Below are positions 44,881 to 53,900 of a stretch of 64,000 nucleotides of DNA, in pieces; position 1 is the first letter of the stretch; every line of letters begins with the position of its first letter. A program made the translations under genes and the position numbers. The notes below the pieces were generated by a model. That model did not search any database. It saw only the letters and a list, made by a program, of their open reading frames with translations, and had not been told where the DNA came from. Source of the DNA: Fibrobacterota bacterium (GTDB taxonomy: Bacteria > Fibrobacterota > Fibrobacteria > UBA11236); NCBI GenBank assembly GCA_028287465.1, contig JAQBPO010000064.1, positions 1 to 64,000 of the forward strand, read 5' to 3'.

Positions 44881-46964
44881 AGTCCCCCGAAATCCAGAAA
44901 GCATCCTTTATGCGCATCCCCGACTCCCTCCGGTCCATGTCCTTCGGCATCGCCTTCTCCGCGGCGGCCTTCACAATCCTTCAGGCCGCTCCCGCCGTCT
45001 ACGTCAACCAGGTCGCCTACGATGCCGGCGGCCCCAAGGTCGCCGTGGTGCAGGCCGACGCCGAACTGGGCGCGACCGCCACCTTCACCCTCATCGACGC
45101 GGCCTCCTCGGCGGTGCAGGCCACCCAGCCCCTGGGCAAGGCCTACACCATCCCCGATTGGTTCAGCGGGCGCACCTTCTACCGGGCGGACTTCTCCTCC
45201 TTCAAGAAGGCCGGATCCTATAAGGTCGCGGTCACGATCAACGGCGCCCTGACGATCTCGCCCGCCTTCCGGATCGATGAGCAGGCCATGGCCAAGGAGG
45301 TTCTGCCCTCGATCGTCCGTTATATCCGCGGCCAGCGTGCGGACCGTCCCGAGGAATTGGCGGCGGACGCGTCCATCCTCCTGAACGACGGATCCAAAAG
45401 GGTCGACGTGCGCGGCGGCTGGGACGACGATGCGGGCAACAACAGCAAATACATGTCGCATCTCAACTACGCCAATTTCTTCTCGCCCCAGCAGATCCCC
45501 ATGCACGCCTGGGAACTGGCGGACGTCTACGAGCGCATCCCCGCCCTGGATTCCGCCCTGGGCATGGCCGACTCCATCCAGGCCGAGGCCCTCTGGGGCG
45601 CGGACTACCTGACGCGCGTCCTCACCTCCGGCGACTACTTCTACATGGTGGTCTTCGACTACCTCAATTCGGACGTGTCCAAACGCCGCGTGGGCGGCCT
45701 CCTGGCCAACAGCGTCACCGACAACAAATGGCAGTGCTCCTTCCGCGCCGCGGGGGGCATGGCCATCGCGGCCCTGGCGCGCATCTCCCGCTGGAACAAG
45801 AACGGGGCGTCCTATACGTCCAAGAATTACCTCGACGGAGCCAAGCGGGCCTTCGCGCATCTGCTCGTCAACAACAAGAACTACCTCTACGACGGCAAGG
45901 AGAACATCATGGACGATTACTGCGCCCTGATGGCCGCGACGGAATTGTGGATCGCCACCGACGACGTGCTCTATCAGACCGAGGCCCGCAAGCGGGCGCA
46001 GAACCTGGCGAACCGCGTTTCCAGCGCCGGGTACTTCATCGCCGATGACGGAACCCGCCCCTTCTGGAGCGCCTGCGACGCCGGGCTCCCCATCTGGGCC
46101 CTGGTCCGCTACCTGGACAAGGAGAAGGACGGGGCCAGCCGGACCATCGCCCTCACCGCCATCCGCAAGAACCTGGACTGGCAGCTTTCCATCACCAACA
46201 AGGTGCAGAACCCCTTCGGCTACGCCCGCCAGGCCATCTCCTACAAGGGAGCCATGAAGGAAAGCTTCTTCGTCCCCCATGACAACGAGACCGGCTGGTG
46301 GTGGCAGGGCGAGAATGCGCGCCTGGGCTCGCTCGCCACGGCCGCCATCCTGGGCGGACGCCTGGTGTATCCCGCCGACAATGCCTGGGGCCTCAAGGAC
46401 TCCCTGGCGGAATACGCGGTCAACCAGGTCTCCTGGGTGCTCGGCCAGAACCCCTATGCCATCTGCTTCATGTACGGGTTCGGCAAGACCTATCCGCCCA
46501 TCACCAAGTCCTACTTCGGCCATCAGTCCGGCAAGGGCGGCATCTCCAACGGGATCACAGGAAAGGTGGGCGCGCCCGACGGCGTAGGCATCGACTATTA
46601 CCCGCCGGGCAGCGATGACTGGCGCTTCACGGAGCAGTGGATCCCGCATGCGGTGCGCATGCTCGCCGCCACCGCGGCCATGGCCCAGGCTCCCGCAAAG
46701 ACCACGGGCATCCGCGCCCGCGCGCCGGAACTTCCCGAAGCCGCCTATGCGGTCAACCGCCGCAACGGCACCTTGGAGATCCGGTTCGTGAATCCCCTGG
46801 CCGCCCACGCCAAGGCCGTCCTCGCGGACATGAACGGCAAATCCGTCGGCGCCTGGGACGTGCGCCAAGGGGATCGGTCCACGTCGATCCCGTTGCCAAG
46901 TCTGGAAGAAGGAATCTATTTCCTCCGGGTCGGCGCGATTTCCCTCAAGCTGGAACTGCCTTAG
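44877..46964 (+). CDS. Secreted GH9-family glycosidase with N-terminal Ig domain and sorting tail
   Basis: 695 residues; an ATG at codon 12 is an alternative. After a signal peptide (to about ILQAAPA), residues 41-135 form a CelD-type Ig domain (VYVNQVAYDAGGPKVAVV). The (alpha/alpha)6 catalytic domain has VRGGWDDDAGNNSKYMSHLN, WQCSFRAAGGMAIAAL, PFGYARQAISYKGAM and WRFTEQWIPHAVRML with a candidate acid Glu. The usual GGWYDAGD base Asp appears as Asn (about residue 188). Ends with a sorting module (AVLADMNGKSVGAW, LEEGIYFLRVG). Expected to cut beta-glucans or related polymers. Confidence 0.88.
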   Translation: MKSPEIQKASFMRIPDSLRSMSFGIAFSAAAFTILQAAPAVYVNQVAYDAGGPKVAVVQADAELGATATFTLIDAASSAVQATQPLGKAYTIPDWFSGRTFYRADFSSFKKAGSYKVAVTINGALTISPAFRIDEQAMAKEVLPSIVRYIRGQRADRPEELAADASILLNDGSKRVDVRGGWDDDAGNNSKYMSHLNYANFFSPQQIPMHAWELADVYERIPALDSALGMADSIQAEALWGADYLTRVLTSGDYFYMVVFDYLNSDVSKRRVGGLLANSVTDNKWQCSFRAAGGMAIAALARISRWNKNGASYTSKNYLDGAKRAFAHLLVNNKNYLYDGKENIMDDYCALMAATELWIATDDVLYQTEARKRAQNLANRVSSAGYFIADDGTRPFWSACDAGLPIWALVRYLDKEKDGASRTIALTAIRKNLDWQLSITNKVQNPFGYARQAISYKGAMKESFFVPHDNETGWWWQGENARLGSLATAAILGGRLVYPADNAWGLKDSLAEYAVNQVSWVLGQNPYAICFMYGFGKTYPPITKSYFGHQSGKGGISNGITGKVGAPDGVGIDYYPPGSDDWRFTEQWIPHAVRMLAATAAMAQAPAKTTGIRARAPELPEAAYAVNRRNGTLEIRFVNPLAAHAKAVLADMNGKSVGAWDVRQGDRSTSIPLPSLEEGIYFLRVGAISLKLELP

Positions 46965-46979
46965 CGATTCCCGCGTCCC

Positions 46980-47978
46980 CTACCGGCCCGGACCCGCGAA
47001 CGGAAGGATCGAAAGGGTCCTTCCATCGGCCTTCATGAGGCGGGATTCCCCCTGGCTTTCCAAACCGAAGAAGCCGGCCCGCATCCATGCCTCGCCGCTC
47101 CCGCCCCGAAGCGCCTTGGCGACCGGCGCGCCCAGGTAGCCTTTCGCCGCATCGCGCGGATCCAGCCGCGTAGCGGCGGGCTTCGCCCAGAGCAGGGCCT
47201 CGCGGATCAGCAGGATATAATCGGGATTCTTCCAAACGCTCACGTCATGCCCTATTCCGATATAGGTCATTTTCGGATAGGCGGGATTCGTCCAGACGAT
47301 CGGATGATCCCCCTGGCTCTTGACCTGGTTATAGGTGGCTTCGTCCGCCTTGCCCAGGACATGGACCTTGGGCCGCGGGTTCCCGTTCCATTCATACCAT
47401 TCGTCCTTCAGCTGGAATGAGGCCGGCAGATTGCGCGTCACCGGATGGGTGCGGTCCTCGAAGACGATGGTGCCCGTCTGCAAAGCCGGATGGGTCACGT
47501 AGGTGACCCCGCCGAAGAAGGCCGTGTACCATGCCCAGGTCGGCTGGCTGCCGAACTGATCCCCGGTCAGGCCCGCCGCGTGCACCCCCACCCAGCCTTT
47601 CCCCCCATCGATGAACTTCTGGAAGATGGCGCGTTGCTTCACGGACATCTCGAAAGGGGCGAAATGCATTTGCAGGAAGACCTGGTACTTCCCCAGGTTG
47701 GCTTCCGTGATGAGACTGGTATCCATGGTATAGTCGACCGTGAACCCGTTGGCCGCGCCGATCTTCTCCACCTGGATCTTCGCTTCCGTGCTCATGACGA
47801 GGTGGTCCGCCGCCTTGGAGGCGATCATGAAGACCTTGAAAGGCGTTTGCGCGCGGATGCGCGATCCCGGGCCGGCCGCCCCCGCGGTAAGCAGGGCCAG
47901 GAGGGCGATCCGGGCCGCCCGTACCGGACCCCCTTGGCGCATGCGGGTCAATGGGGGCCGATGCGTTCTTGCGTTCAC
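46980..47978 (-). CDS. Secreted ThuA-domain protein 5
   Basis: 332 residues from a GTG with GGGAG five bases upstream; signal peptide ends SRIRAQ. FKVFMIASKAADHLVMSTEA, YQVFLQMHFAPFEM, DGGKGWVGVHAAGLTG and QLKDEWYEWNGNPRPKVHVL are ThuA motifs, closest to the classic Planctomycete-type ThuA proteins. The end (AGFFGLESQGESRLMKADG) may be a weak sorting tail. Convergent with the GH9 gene, 15 bp apart; a LacI-like palindrome lies 57 bp upstream. Confidence 0.87.
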   Translation of the reverse strand: MNARTHRPPLTRMRQGGPVRAARIALLALLTAGAAGPGSRIRAQTPFKVFMIASKAADHLVMSTEAKIQVEKIGAANGFTVDYTMDTSLITEANLGKYQVFLQMHFAPFEMSVKQRAIFQKFIDGGKGWVGVHAAGLTGDQFGSQPTWAWYTAFFGGVTYVTHPALQTGTIVFEDRTHPVTRNLPASFQLKDEWYEWNGNPRPKVHVLGKADEATYNQVKSQGDHPIVWTNPAYPKMTYIGIGHDVSVWKNPDYILLIREALLWAKPAATRLDPRDAAKGYLGAPVAKALRGGSGEAWMRAGFFGLESQGESRLMKADGRTLSILPFAGPGR

Positions 47979-48317
47979 GATTTCTCCCGGGACGAGGTTT
48001 GCGCCCGCCGAAAATACCTAACGCTTACCGGAACGGAAACCGGTTTCATGCGAATCCGGACAATCCGCGGTTTCGGATCGGAAGCGGCGAGGTTACGGGC
48101 GGGCGTCGTCGGCCTTTGGCGATTTTAGCCTCGACCCCAAACAGCTCCGTACCTCCCGGTACGCCGGCCTCCCAAACTCCCCCGGGATTCCCCAAATACC
48201 TCCGGTCGGTTTGCGGATTTGGAGGCCGCGCGAACACGGCCATTGAATCCCGTTCCGGGTTCGGTCATAGTATTCGCAGCCACCGCCCAACTCGCATTCG
48301 GGACATAGAGGAAATCA
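47979..48317. other. Divergent intergenic region (339 bp)
   Basis: Between ThuA 5 (minus) and the lipoprotein at 48318 (plus). It contains the palindrome at 48036-48047; no gene supported. Confidence 0.55.
48036..48047. promoter_or_regulatory. Palindrome GAAACCGGTTTC
   Basis: A 12-bp perfect palindrome with a central CG, 58 bp upstream of the ThuA 5 start codon. LacI-family sugar repressors typically bind palindromes of this design. Confidence 0.45.
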
Positions 48318-50195
48318 ATGAAGCCGGGAAAAATCCGATCTTTATCCGCCGGGAAACCGCCGCTGCAAACCGCCATCCGCCTCGCCGCCGCTGCCACGGG
48401 CGCCATCTTGTGGGGATGCATGGAATCCGGCTCCCCGGGGTCCTCCCAATCCCAGGCCATGGCCATCCGCTCCGAAGCGGCGAATCCCTTTTGCAAGATC
48501 CAGACCCACCTGCTCGTCCTGGACGAGGACGCCATCGCGAACGGGAAGCATTGCCGATGCGAGGAAGCCGGAAGCAAGGAGCCGGGAAGGCACGACGATC
48601 CGGACGATGACCGCTCCAAAGGCGGAGGCGGCTCCGGGGGAAAGGGCGGTGCCGGCCAGGATGAAGGCAAGGACAAGGTGGAGATCTGCCATATCCCGCC
48701 CGGGAACCCCGGTAACGCGAAAACCCTTTCCGTGGGCGCTCCTGCGGTCAAGGCGCACTTGGCCCATGGGGATTATCTCGGAACCTGTTCTTGCGGTCTG
48801 GATGCGCCACGCGCCTCCGGAAAGGGGAATGGGAATGCGGCCTCCGCCGCCTGCATGCCCTCCTTTATCGGCAACCGCATCACCTTGTCCTCCTTCGCCG
48901 ATGCCGTGGGCAAGGAAATCACCCTGCCCGCGGGAACCCTCGGGGACGAAGGCTGGTTCGCCATCACGTCCGTCCGCATCGGCTGGAAGACCGCCGGGCC
49001 CGACTCCGGGGACGGCCTGCGGAACTATGCGGAGGCCGGTCCGGGATTGGGCAGGCCCGATGCCAAAGGGAACCGGGAAACCCTATTGGAACGCATCCCC
49101 GACCTCACGCCCTTGCGGGCCACGGGCCTGGCGCGCCTCCAAGGACGCTCCGTCTGCGCCGTGGTCCTGGACGGGGACGTGAAGATGGGATACGACCCGC
49201 TGGTGGGCGATATCCGCGGGCCCAACCTGGGGAAGGTCGCCTTCCAGGTCCTGTCGGTCCAATCCGATCCGCGGGGCGGCGCCCTGCCTTCCGTTACCGT
49301 GCGCATCCTGGATGCGGAGGCGGTATGCAACGATCCCCTGGCGCCTTTCCTGGAAGCCCCGCGCATCGTCTCGACGACCGAACCGCCCGATATCGAAAAG
49401 CCCTCCTGCGCGATCCAGGAAAACCTGGTGAGCGATCCTTGGAACACCCTGGATACCTCGGTATGGAGCGTCGACGGCGATCAGAGCATCGAAGACGGGC
49501 TTTTCTTCGCCCGGGAAGGGGCCGGTTCCGCCGCCGCCGACTGGATGCCCCCGTGCCCGGTGAGCGTGGATACTTCCACGGCCATCCGTTTCACCAACCG
49601 CCTCAGCCTGAACAGTCCGCGCCAGAACGAGTTCGCGGAAAGCGGCGCCCTGTTCCTGGTCATGACGGGCGAAGAGGGCGCGTTCGACAAATTCGTATTC
49701 GTGAACGTGGGCTATACCATGTCGCCCAGCAAGGTGTTCGTGGAACTTTTCGGCTCCGACGGCGGGAAGGATTTCGACCAATACGAGGAGACCAACATCC
49801 CTTTCACCACGAGCCAGCTTTTCAACGTGGACCTGTGGGTGCTTTCCGACGCCTACCGCGTGGCCGTGGCCGAGGAGATGATCGATACCGTGCCTCTGTC
49901 CGCCCGGCTGACCGGAGCCGGCCTGTTCGAGGTGGGCGTGCAGCAGAACGGAGGGGGCCTGCGCGGACTCGTCGACATGACCACGATCTCGAAACTCTGC
50001 AAGACCGTGGCCGTCGAAAACCGCTGCAAGCGCCATAGCCCCCACCGGGGCAAGAAGAAGGAGCGCCTGGGGACCCGCTGCCGGACCCGCAACCAATACG
50101 TGCGGATGGCCAGGGAAAGGATCAAGCATTGCGCGCACCCCTCGCGGAGCCTGGAAATCCTTTCCAAGATGCAGGAGCGGCCCGAATTCGATTGA
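48318..50195 (+). CDS. Lipoprotein with a CHIPPGNPGNA motif
   Basis: 625 residues, GAGGA before the ATG. The lipobox GAILWGC places the lipidated Cys near residue 34. A charged segment with a Gly-rich linker (about 85-117) precedes VEICHIPPGNPGNAKTLSVG and HLAHGDYLGTC, a small Cys/His motif seen in many secreted Bacteroidota-like proteins. Then comes a long beta-rich region and a C-terminal tail very rich in Lys, Arg and Cys (NRCKRHSPHRGKKKERLG, TRCRTR). Function unknown; a surface role is likely. Confidence 0.75.
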   Translation: MKPGKIRSLSAGKPPLQTAIRLAAAATGAILWGCMESGSPGSSQSQAMAIRSEAANPFCKIQTHLLVLDEDAIANGKHCRCEEAGSKEPGRHDDPDDDRSKGGGGSGGKGGAGQDEGKDKVEICHIPPGNPGNAKTLSVGAPAVKAHLAHGDYLGTCSCGLDAPRASGKGNGNAASAACMPSFIGNRITLSSFADAVGKEITLPAGTLGDEGWFAITSVRIGWKTAGPDSGDGLRNYAEAGPGLGRPDAKGNRETLLERIPDLTPLRATGLARLQGRSVCAVVLDGDVKMGYDPLVGDIRGPNLGKVAFQVLSVQSDPRGGALPSVTVRILDAEAVCNDPLAPFLEAPRIVSTTEPPDIEKPSCAIQENLVSDPWNTLDTSVWSVDGDQSIEDGLFFAREGAGSAAADWMPPCPVSVDTSTAIRFTNRLSLNSPRQNEFAESGALFLVMTGEEGAFDKFVFVNVGYTMSPSKVFVELFGSDGGKDFDQYEETNIPFTTSQLFNVDLWVLSDAYRVAVAEEMIDTVPLSARLTGAGLFEVGVQQNGGGLRGLVDMTTISKLCKTVAVENRCKRHSPHRGKKKERLGTRCRTRNQYVRMARERIKHCAHPSRSLEILSKMQERPEFD

Positions 50196-50415
50196 ACCCC
50201 GCATCGCCATTTTTGCAAAGCCCGGAAAGCCCGTTCCGCGAAACCTCCTTGGATGCGGCGATCCGGACCCACCCGGTCCCTTGGGAATCCGTAATCCCCA
50301 CCGTCGTTGCGGGCGCCGATCGCGAACGGTATCTTGATCCTATCCCGCGCCTGCGATCCCGGTAACGTTTGTCGATCGCGGACGCCAGCCCTAAAAAATG
50401 AAAAGGAAGGCAACC

Positions 50416-50865
50416 ATGAATCGATTCCATACCATCGCATTCGCAGCGACCGCGGCCGCCCTGGTGGCGTCCTGCTCAAGGCTGAATTCGACCAAGACGG
50501 CCCCCATTTCCGCCGGTCAGCAGGAAAGCAAGGCCGAGGCCAAGCTATGCAAGAACATGACCGAGAAGAATGCCGCGGTCCGGGATTATCCGACCATCAC
50601 CCCGGAAACCTCGCTGGACCAGGTCAAGACGGCCAACAAGGATCTGGAGGAGGCCGTACGCAACGTCCAGTCCGAGTCGCGGAACGTGAATGATCCCGGG
50701 GTCCTGGAAATCCAGGCCGCCTACCAGAAGCTGCTCAACACGGTGAATAACGTTCCGGGCGGCCGGGCCACGGTCGGCGATGCCGCCGATTCGGTCCAGA
50801 ACGACGCGCGGCAGCTGCAGCAGGCCTGGAACCAGGTCTACCGCAACCTGGAATGCGGGGCTTGA
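50416..50865 (+). CDS. Small helical lipoprotein
   Basis: 149 residues from the ATG at 50416, with AAGGAAGG upstream; a start six codons earlier is possible. ALVASC is the lipobox (Cys about residue 20). The mature part (KAEAKLCKNMTEKNAAVRDY, VKTANKDLEEAVRNVQSESR, DAADSVQNDARQLQQAWNQV) is almost entirely amphipathic helix, probably coiled coil, with two Cys that may pair. It resembles small envelope lipoproteins. Monocistronic. Confidence 0.75.
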   Translation: MNRFHTIAFAATAAALVASCSRLNSTKTAPISAGQQESKAEAKLCKNMTEKNAAVRDYPTITPETSLDQVKTANKDLEEAVRNVQSESRNVNDPGVLEIQAAYQKLLNTVNNVPGGRATVGDAADSVQNDARQLQQAWNQVYRNLECGA

Positions 50866-50885
50866 TCGGTATGTTTTCCACGTAA

Positions 50886-50955
50886 GTAGGAGCCGTCTTC
50901 CAGCAAAGCTCCTGATGGGTTGCCGGACAAACGGGAAACCATCAGGAGCGCCTAC
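50886..50955. repeat. Compound inverted-repeat element between convergent genes
   Basis: GCTCCTGATGG (50908-50918) pairs perfectly with CCATCAGGAGC (50939-50949), while AGGAGC (50888-50893) can pair instead with GCTCCT (50908-50913), and GTAGG/CCTAC close the ends. It could be a bidirectional terminator or a REP-like element. Confidence 0.6.
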
Positions 50956-50967
50956 AAAGGAAAGGAA

Positions 50968-53900
50968 TTAAGGCTTAACCATCGGGTTCCCCTTACAGGT
51001 TCCGCTTCCCGTGAAAGTGATGTACTCGATATCGGTATCGCAATTGAATGACGTATTCACGCCGATGGATATGGTGGAATTGTCGTACACCGCCAAATCC
51101 TTGGTCGATTCCGTTTCCCATTCATAACTGTTCATATAAAAACTGGTGGAACCCGACAGGGCCAATTTCCCGTCGAATACGGCTACCGCATACCCGGGAC
51201 CCCAATTGACAACGTTTCCCTTTATCATGCTGTTGTCGAAAGTCGCCTCGCTGTTTTCTCCGATCCGGACCACATTCACGCGATACTTCCCATTGAAGAT
51301 AGTATCGTTTTTCGCGGTGAGTTTCGACCCGTTCTGCAAGTCGATGGCATAGTCCACGAGGCTGACCAGGTCCGGAGCGAACTTCGAGTCGAAAAGGTTT
51401 ATCGCGCACCTCTTCGCAGTGACGGTTTGGCCGAAAGTGAAATTATCGATAGTGATAAGGTTGGCGGCATCTGAGCATTCAGCATAGACACCGGAGGTAA
51501 ACGTATTCACCGGAGTACGGCCACTTGTTGTTACCGGAAGGGCGGTGGCGTTGAACCCGCCTAGAATGGATATGCCGTATGTAGGCGTAAAGCCGGGGTA
51601 CGTACCGGATGCCACCCAATATTCATTCTTGGGATTGTTCGGAATCGCGATCAGGCTGGTCGGATCCTTTTTGGCCTTTTCCCAGCTGGACCCGTCCCCG
51701 TCAACGGAGTTATTCGCGTTTATGAAATAGGTATTGGGCCGATAATACACCGTAATGGACGCATCGGTTTTGTTTCCCGCGGCATCCGTTTCGCTCACGG
51801 TGCAGGTGTTGGCCTGATTTATTTTGGTCAAGGTGCAATTGACGGTCGGGGCCGCAACGTTATCGATCTTGTAGGTGATGGCCACCGGAGTGGTATTCGT
51901 GATGAAGTTATTCCGCGTGGAAATCGCCAGCGCGGGGAAGGTCCTGTCCAAAACGATTGTGAACGTACCTTCCGCGCCCCATCGACCCAGCCCATCCAAC
52001 TCCTGTACCCGTATGGTATAGGTTCCGTCGGGGGTGGTGGATGGAAGTGAGAAGGTGCGTGTTGTATTGTTGGATTCACGGTAAGCGCCTTCCGAATTGA
52101 CCTTGATCCTATATATGTCTAATCCCCTGGCCCCGCTTGTCCAGCTGAAATTCAGGAACCGGGAAGGTCCATTGTCCGGAACACCGGAAGGACCGGAAAC
52201 CGTCGGAGCCGCAGGAGCGTTAACGGCTATCTGGTATCGGAAGGATTTAGCCGCGCCCAACACGCCCTCCACCCTGTCCTTCTGCCGCACCGAAAGGGTA
52301 TGCGTCTGATTGTCGGAAAGCGCACTAGGGGTGAACACCGTCCCATTTACGATAACGGGTAAGGCCGCACCGTCCAGGGTTACTTCATAGGAGTTGATGC
52401 CTCCGTTGGTCAGGGAAGGGCTCCAGCTCCAAGTCGGAGGGTTGTCGCTCGTAAATCCGTTCTCGGTTCCCGAGAAACTGACGGTATCCGGCGCCTTGGT
52501 ATCCACTGTTACGGATTGGCTGGCGGCGCTTGAGGCATTGCCCAAGGCATCCACTGATCGGACATAAAGCACGTATTCCCCATCCGGCGAAACGTTAAGC
52601 GTATGGTTGAGGGTGGTCTTTTCGATGTTTCCCTGGGTTTTCGTGAAATCGCCATCCCCGAAACGCACCTGATATTTGGCCGCGCCGGCCACCGGGCCCC
52701 AGGTCCATGTCGGCGTATTGTCATTTGTGAATAGGGGTTGGGAAACAAGGGCCGGGACTCCCGGTGCGGACCGATTTACGTCCAGCACCACCTGATCCTT
52801 TCCCGTACCGCCCGCATTGACCCTGGATACGATAACGGTGTTTTTTCCGTCGACCAGGTTATTCACGAGGCTGTCCTTGGAGATGTCAATCCCAGAGGAT
52901 GGGTCTTTAACCGTAAAGCGGATCGTATAGGAAAGCTGATTGATGGTTATATCCGTCGCAGGATCGAAGATGTCAACTATGGGAGCAGCCGGCGGATTCA
53001 CGATGACGTTGCGATGGACATCCACCTTGTTGCCTTCGCTATCCTTGATCTGGAAATTGAGGGAGTAGGTTTTTGCTTGGCTGTATTTGGCTTTGAACTG
53101 CGCCGTGCTTTTGGCAAGAACGGTTTGCTCATAGATGCCATCACCATCCATGTCCGCTTTTATTTCCGCCACGGTTCCATTCGCCTGGGTTACGGATATA
53201 TCGAAAACCGCCTCCGCTCCGAATGTGATGGTTTGGTCCGCCGTGATGGTCGGAATCGGCGGGTCGGTTATTACGGTTACGGTGCATACGCTTGATATGG
53301 CAGGGTACCCTACTACCGATGCAGTTATATAGGCCGTGCCCGATTTCCAACCCTTCACGGATCCTTCGGCCGATACCGAGGCAAATGCAGCATCGGAACT
53401 TGCCAAGGCGTAAACCGCGCCGGATGTATCGCTTCCGATTAAGCTCACGGTCAATTTTCCTTCATCGCCACCGGAATAAATCGACATTGTACTGGGAGAA
53501 AGGCTTATTCCGCCCACTTTGATCGGCACAATGATATTCAATTCGAAACTGGCGCTGATTTTCGGGTCTTCTTTCGACTTGGCGGTAATAGTAGTTTTAC
53601 CCGCCTTTAATGGTTTCACCTTATTTTCGAAGGTGATCACTGCTTTTGCCGTATCCGTTATCGACCAGACAATTTCCTGTGAAACACCCTCAGGATAGAT
53701 TCTGGCTGCCAAATCACCTTTGGCTCCCCCCTCGGCTAAAACCATGGGGGTGGGTACCAGAATGGAAATCGAAGTAGGCTTGACTCCCAAGGCGCCGACA
53801 TTCACCATCAAGGTGGTTTTGATTTCCGGCTTCACACTACTTGCCGCCGTCACCTCTACGCTACCAACCTTCAGTCCCTTTATTTTGTTTCCCGCTTCGA

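Noticed and set aside
44550-46868. 772-residue minus-strand frame opposite the GH9 gene
   Set aside because: Shadow caused by strong G/C bias at third codon positions; no signal peptide or domain.
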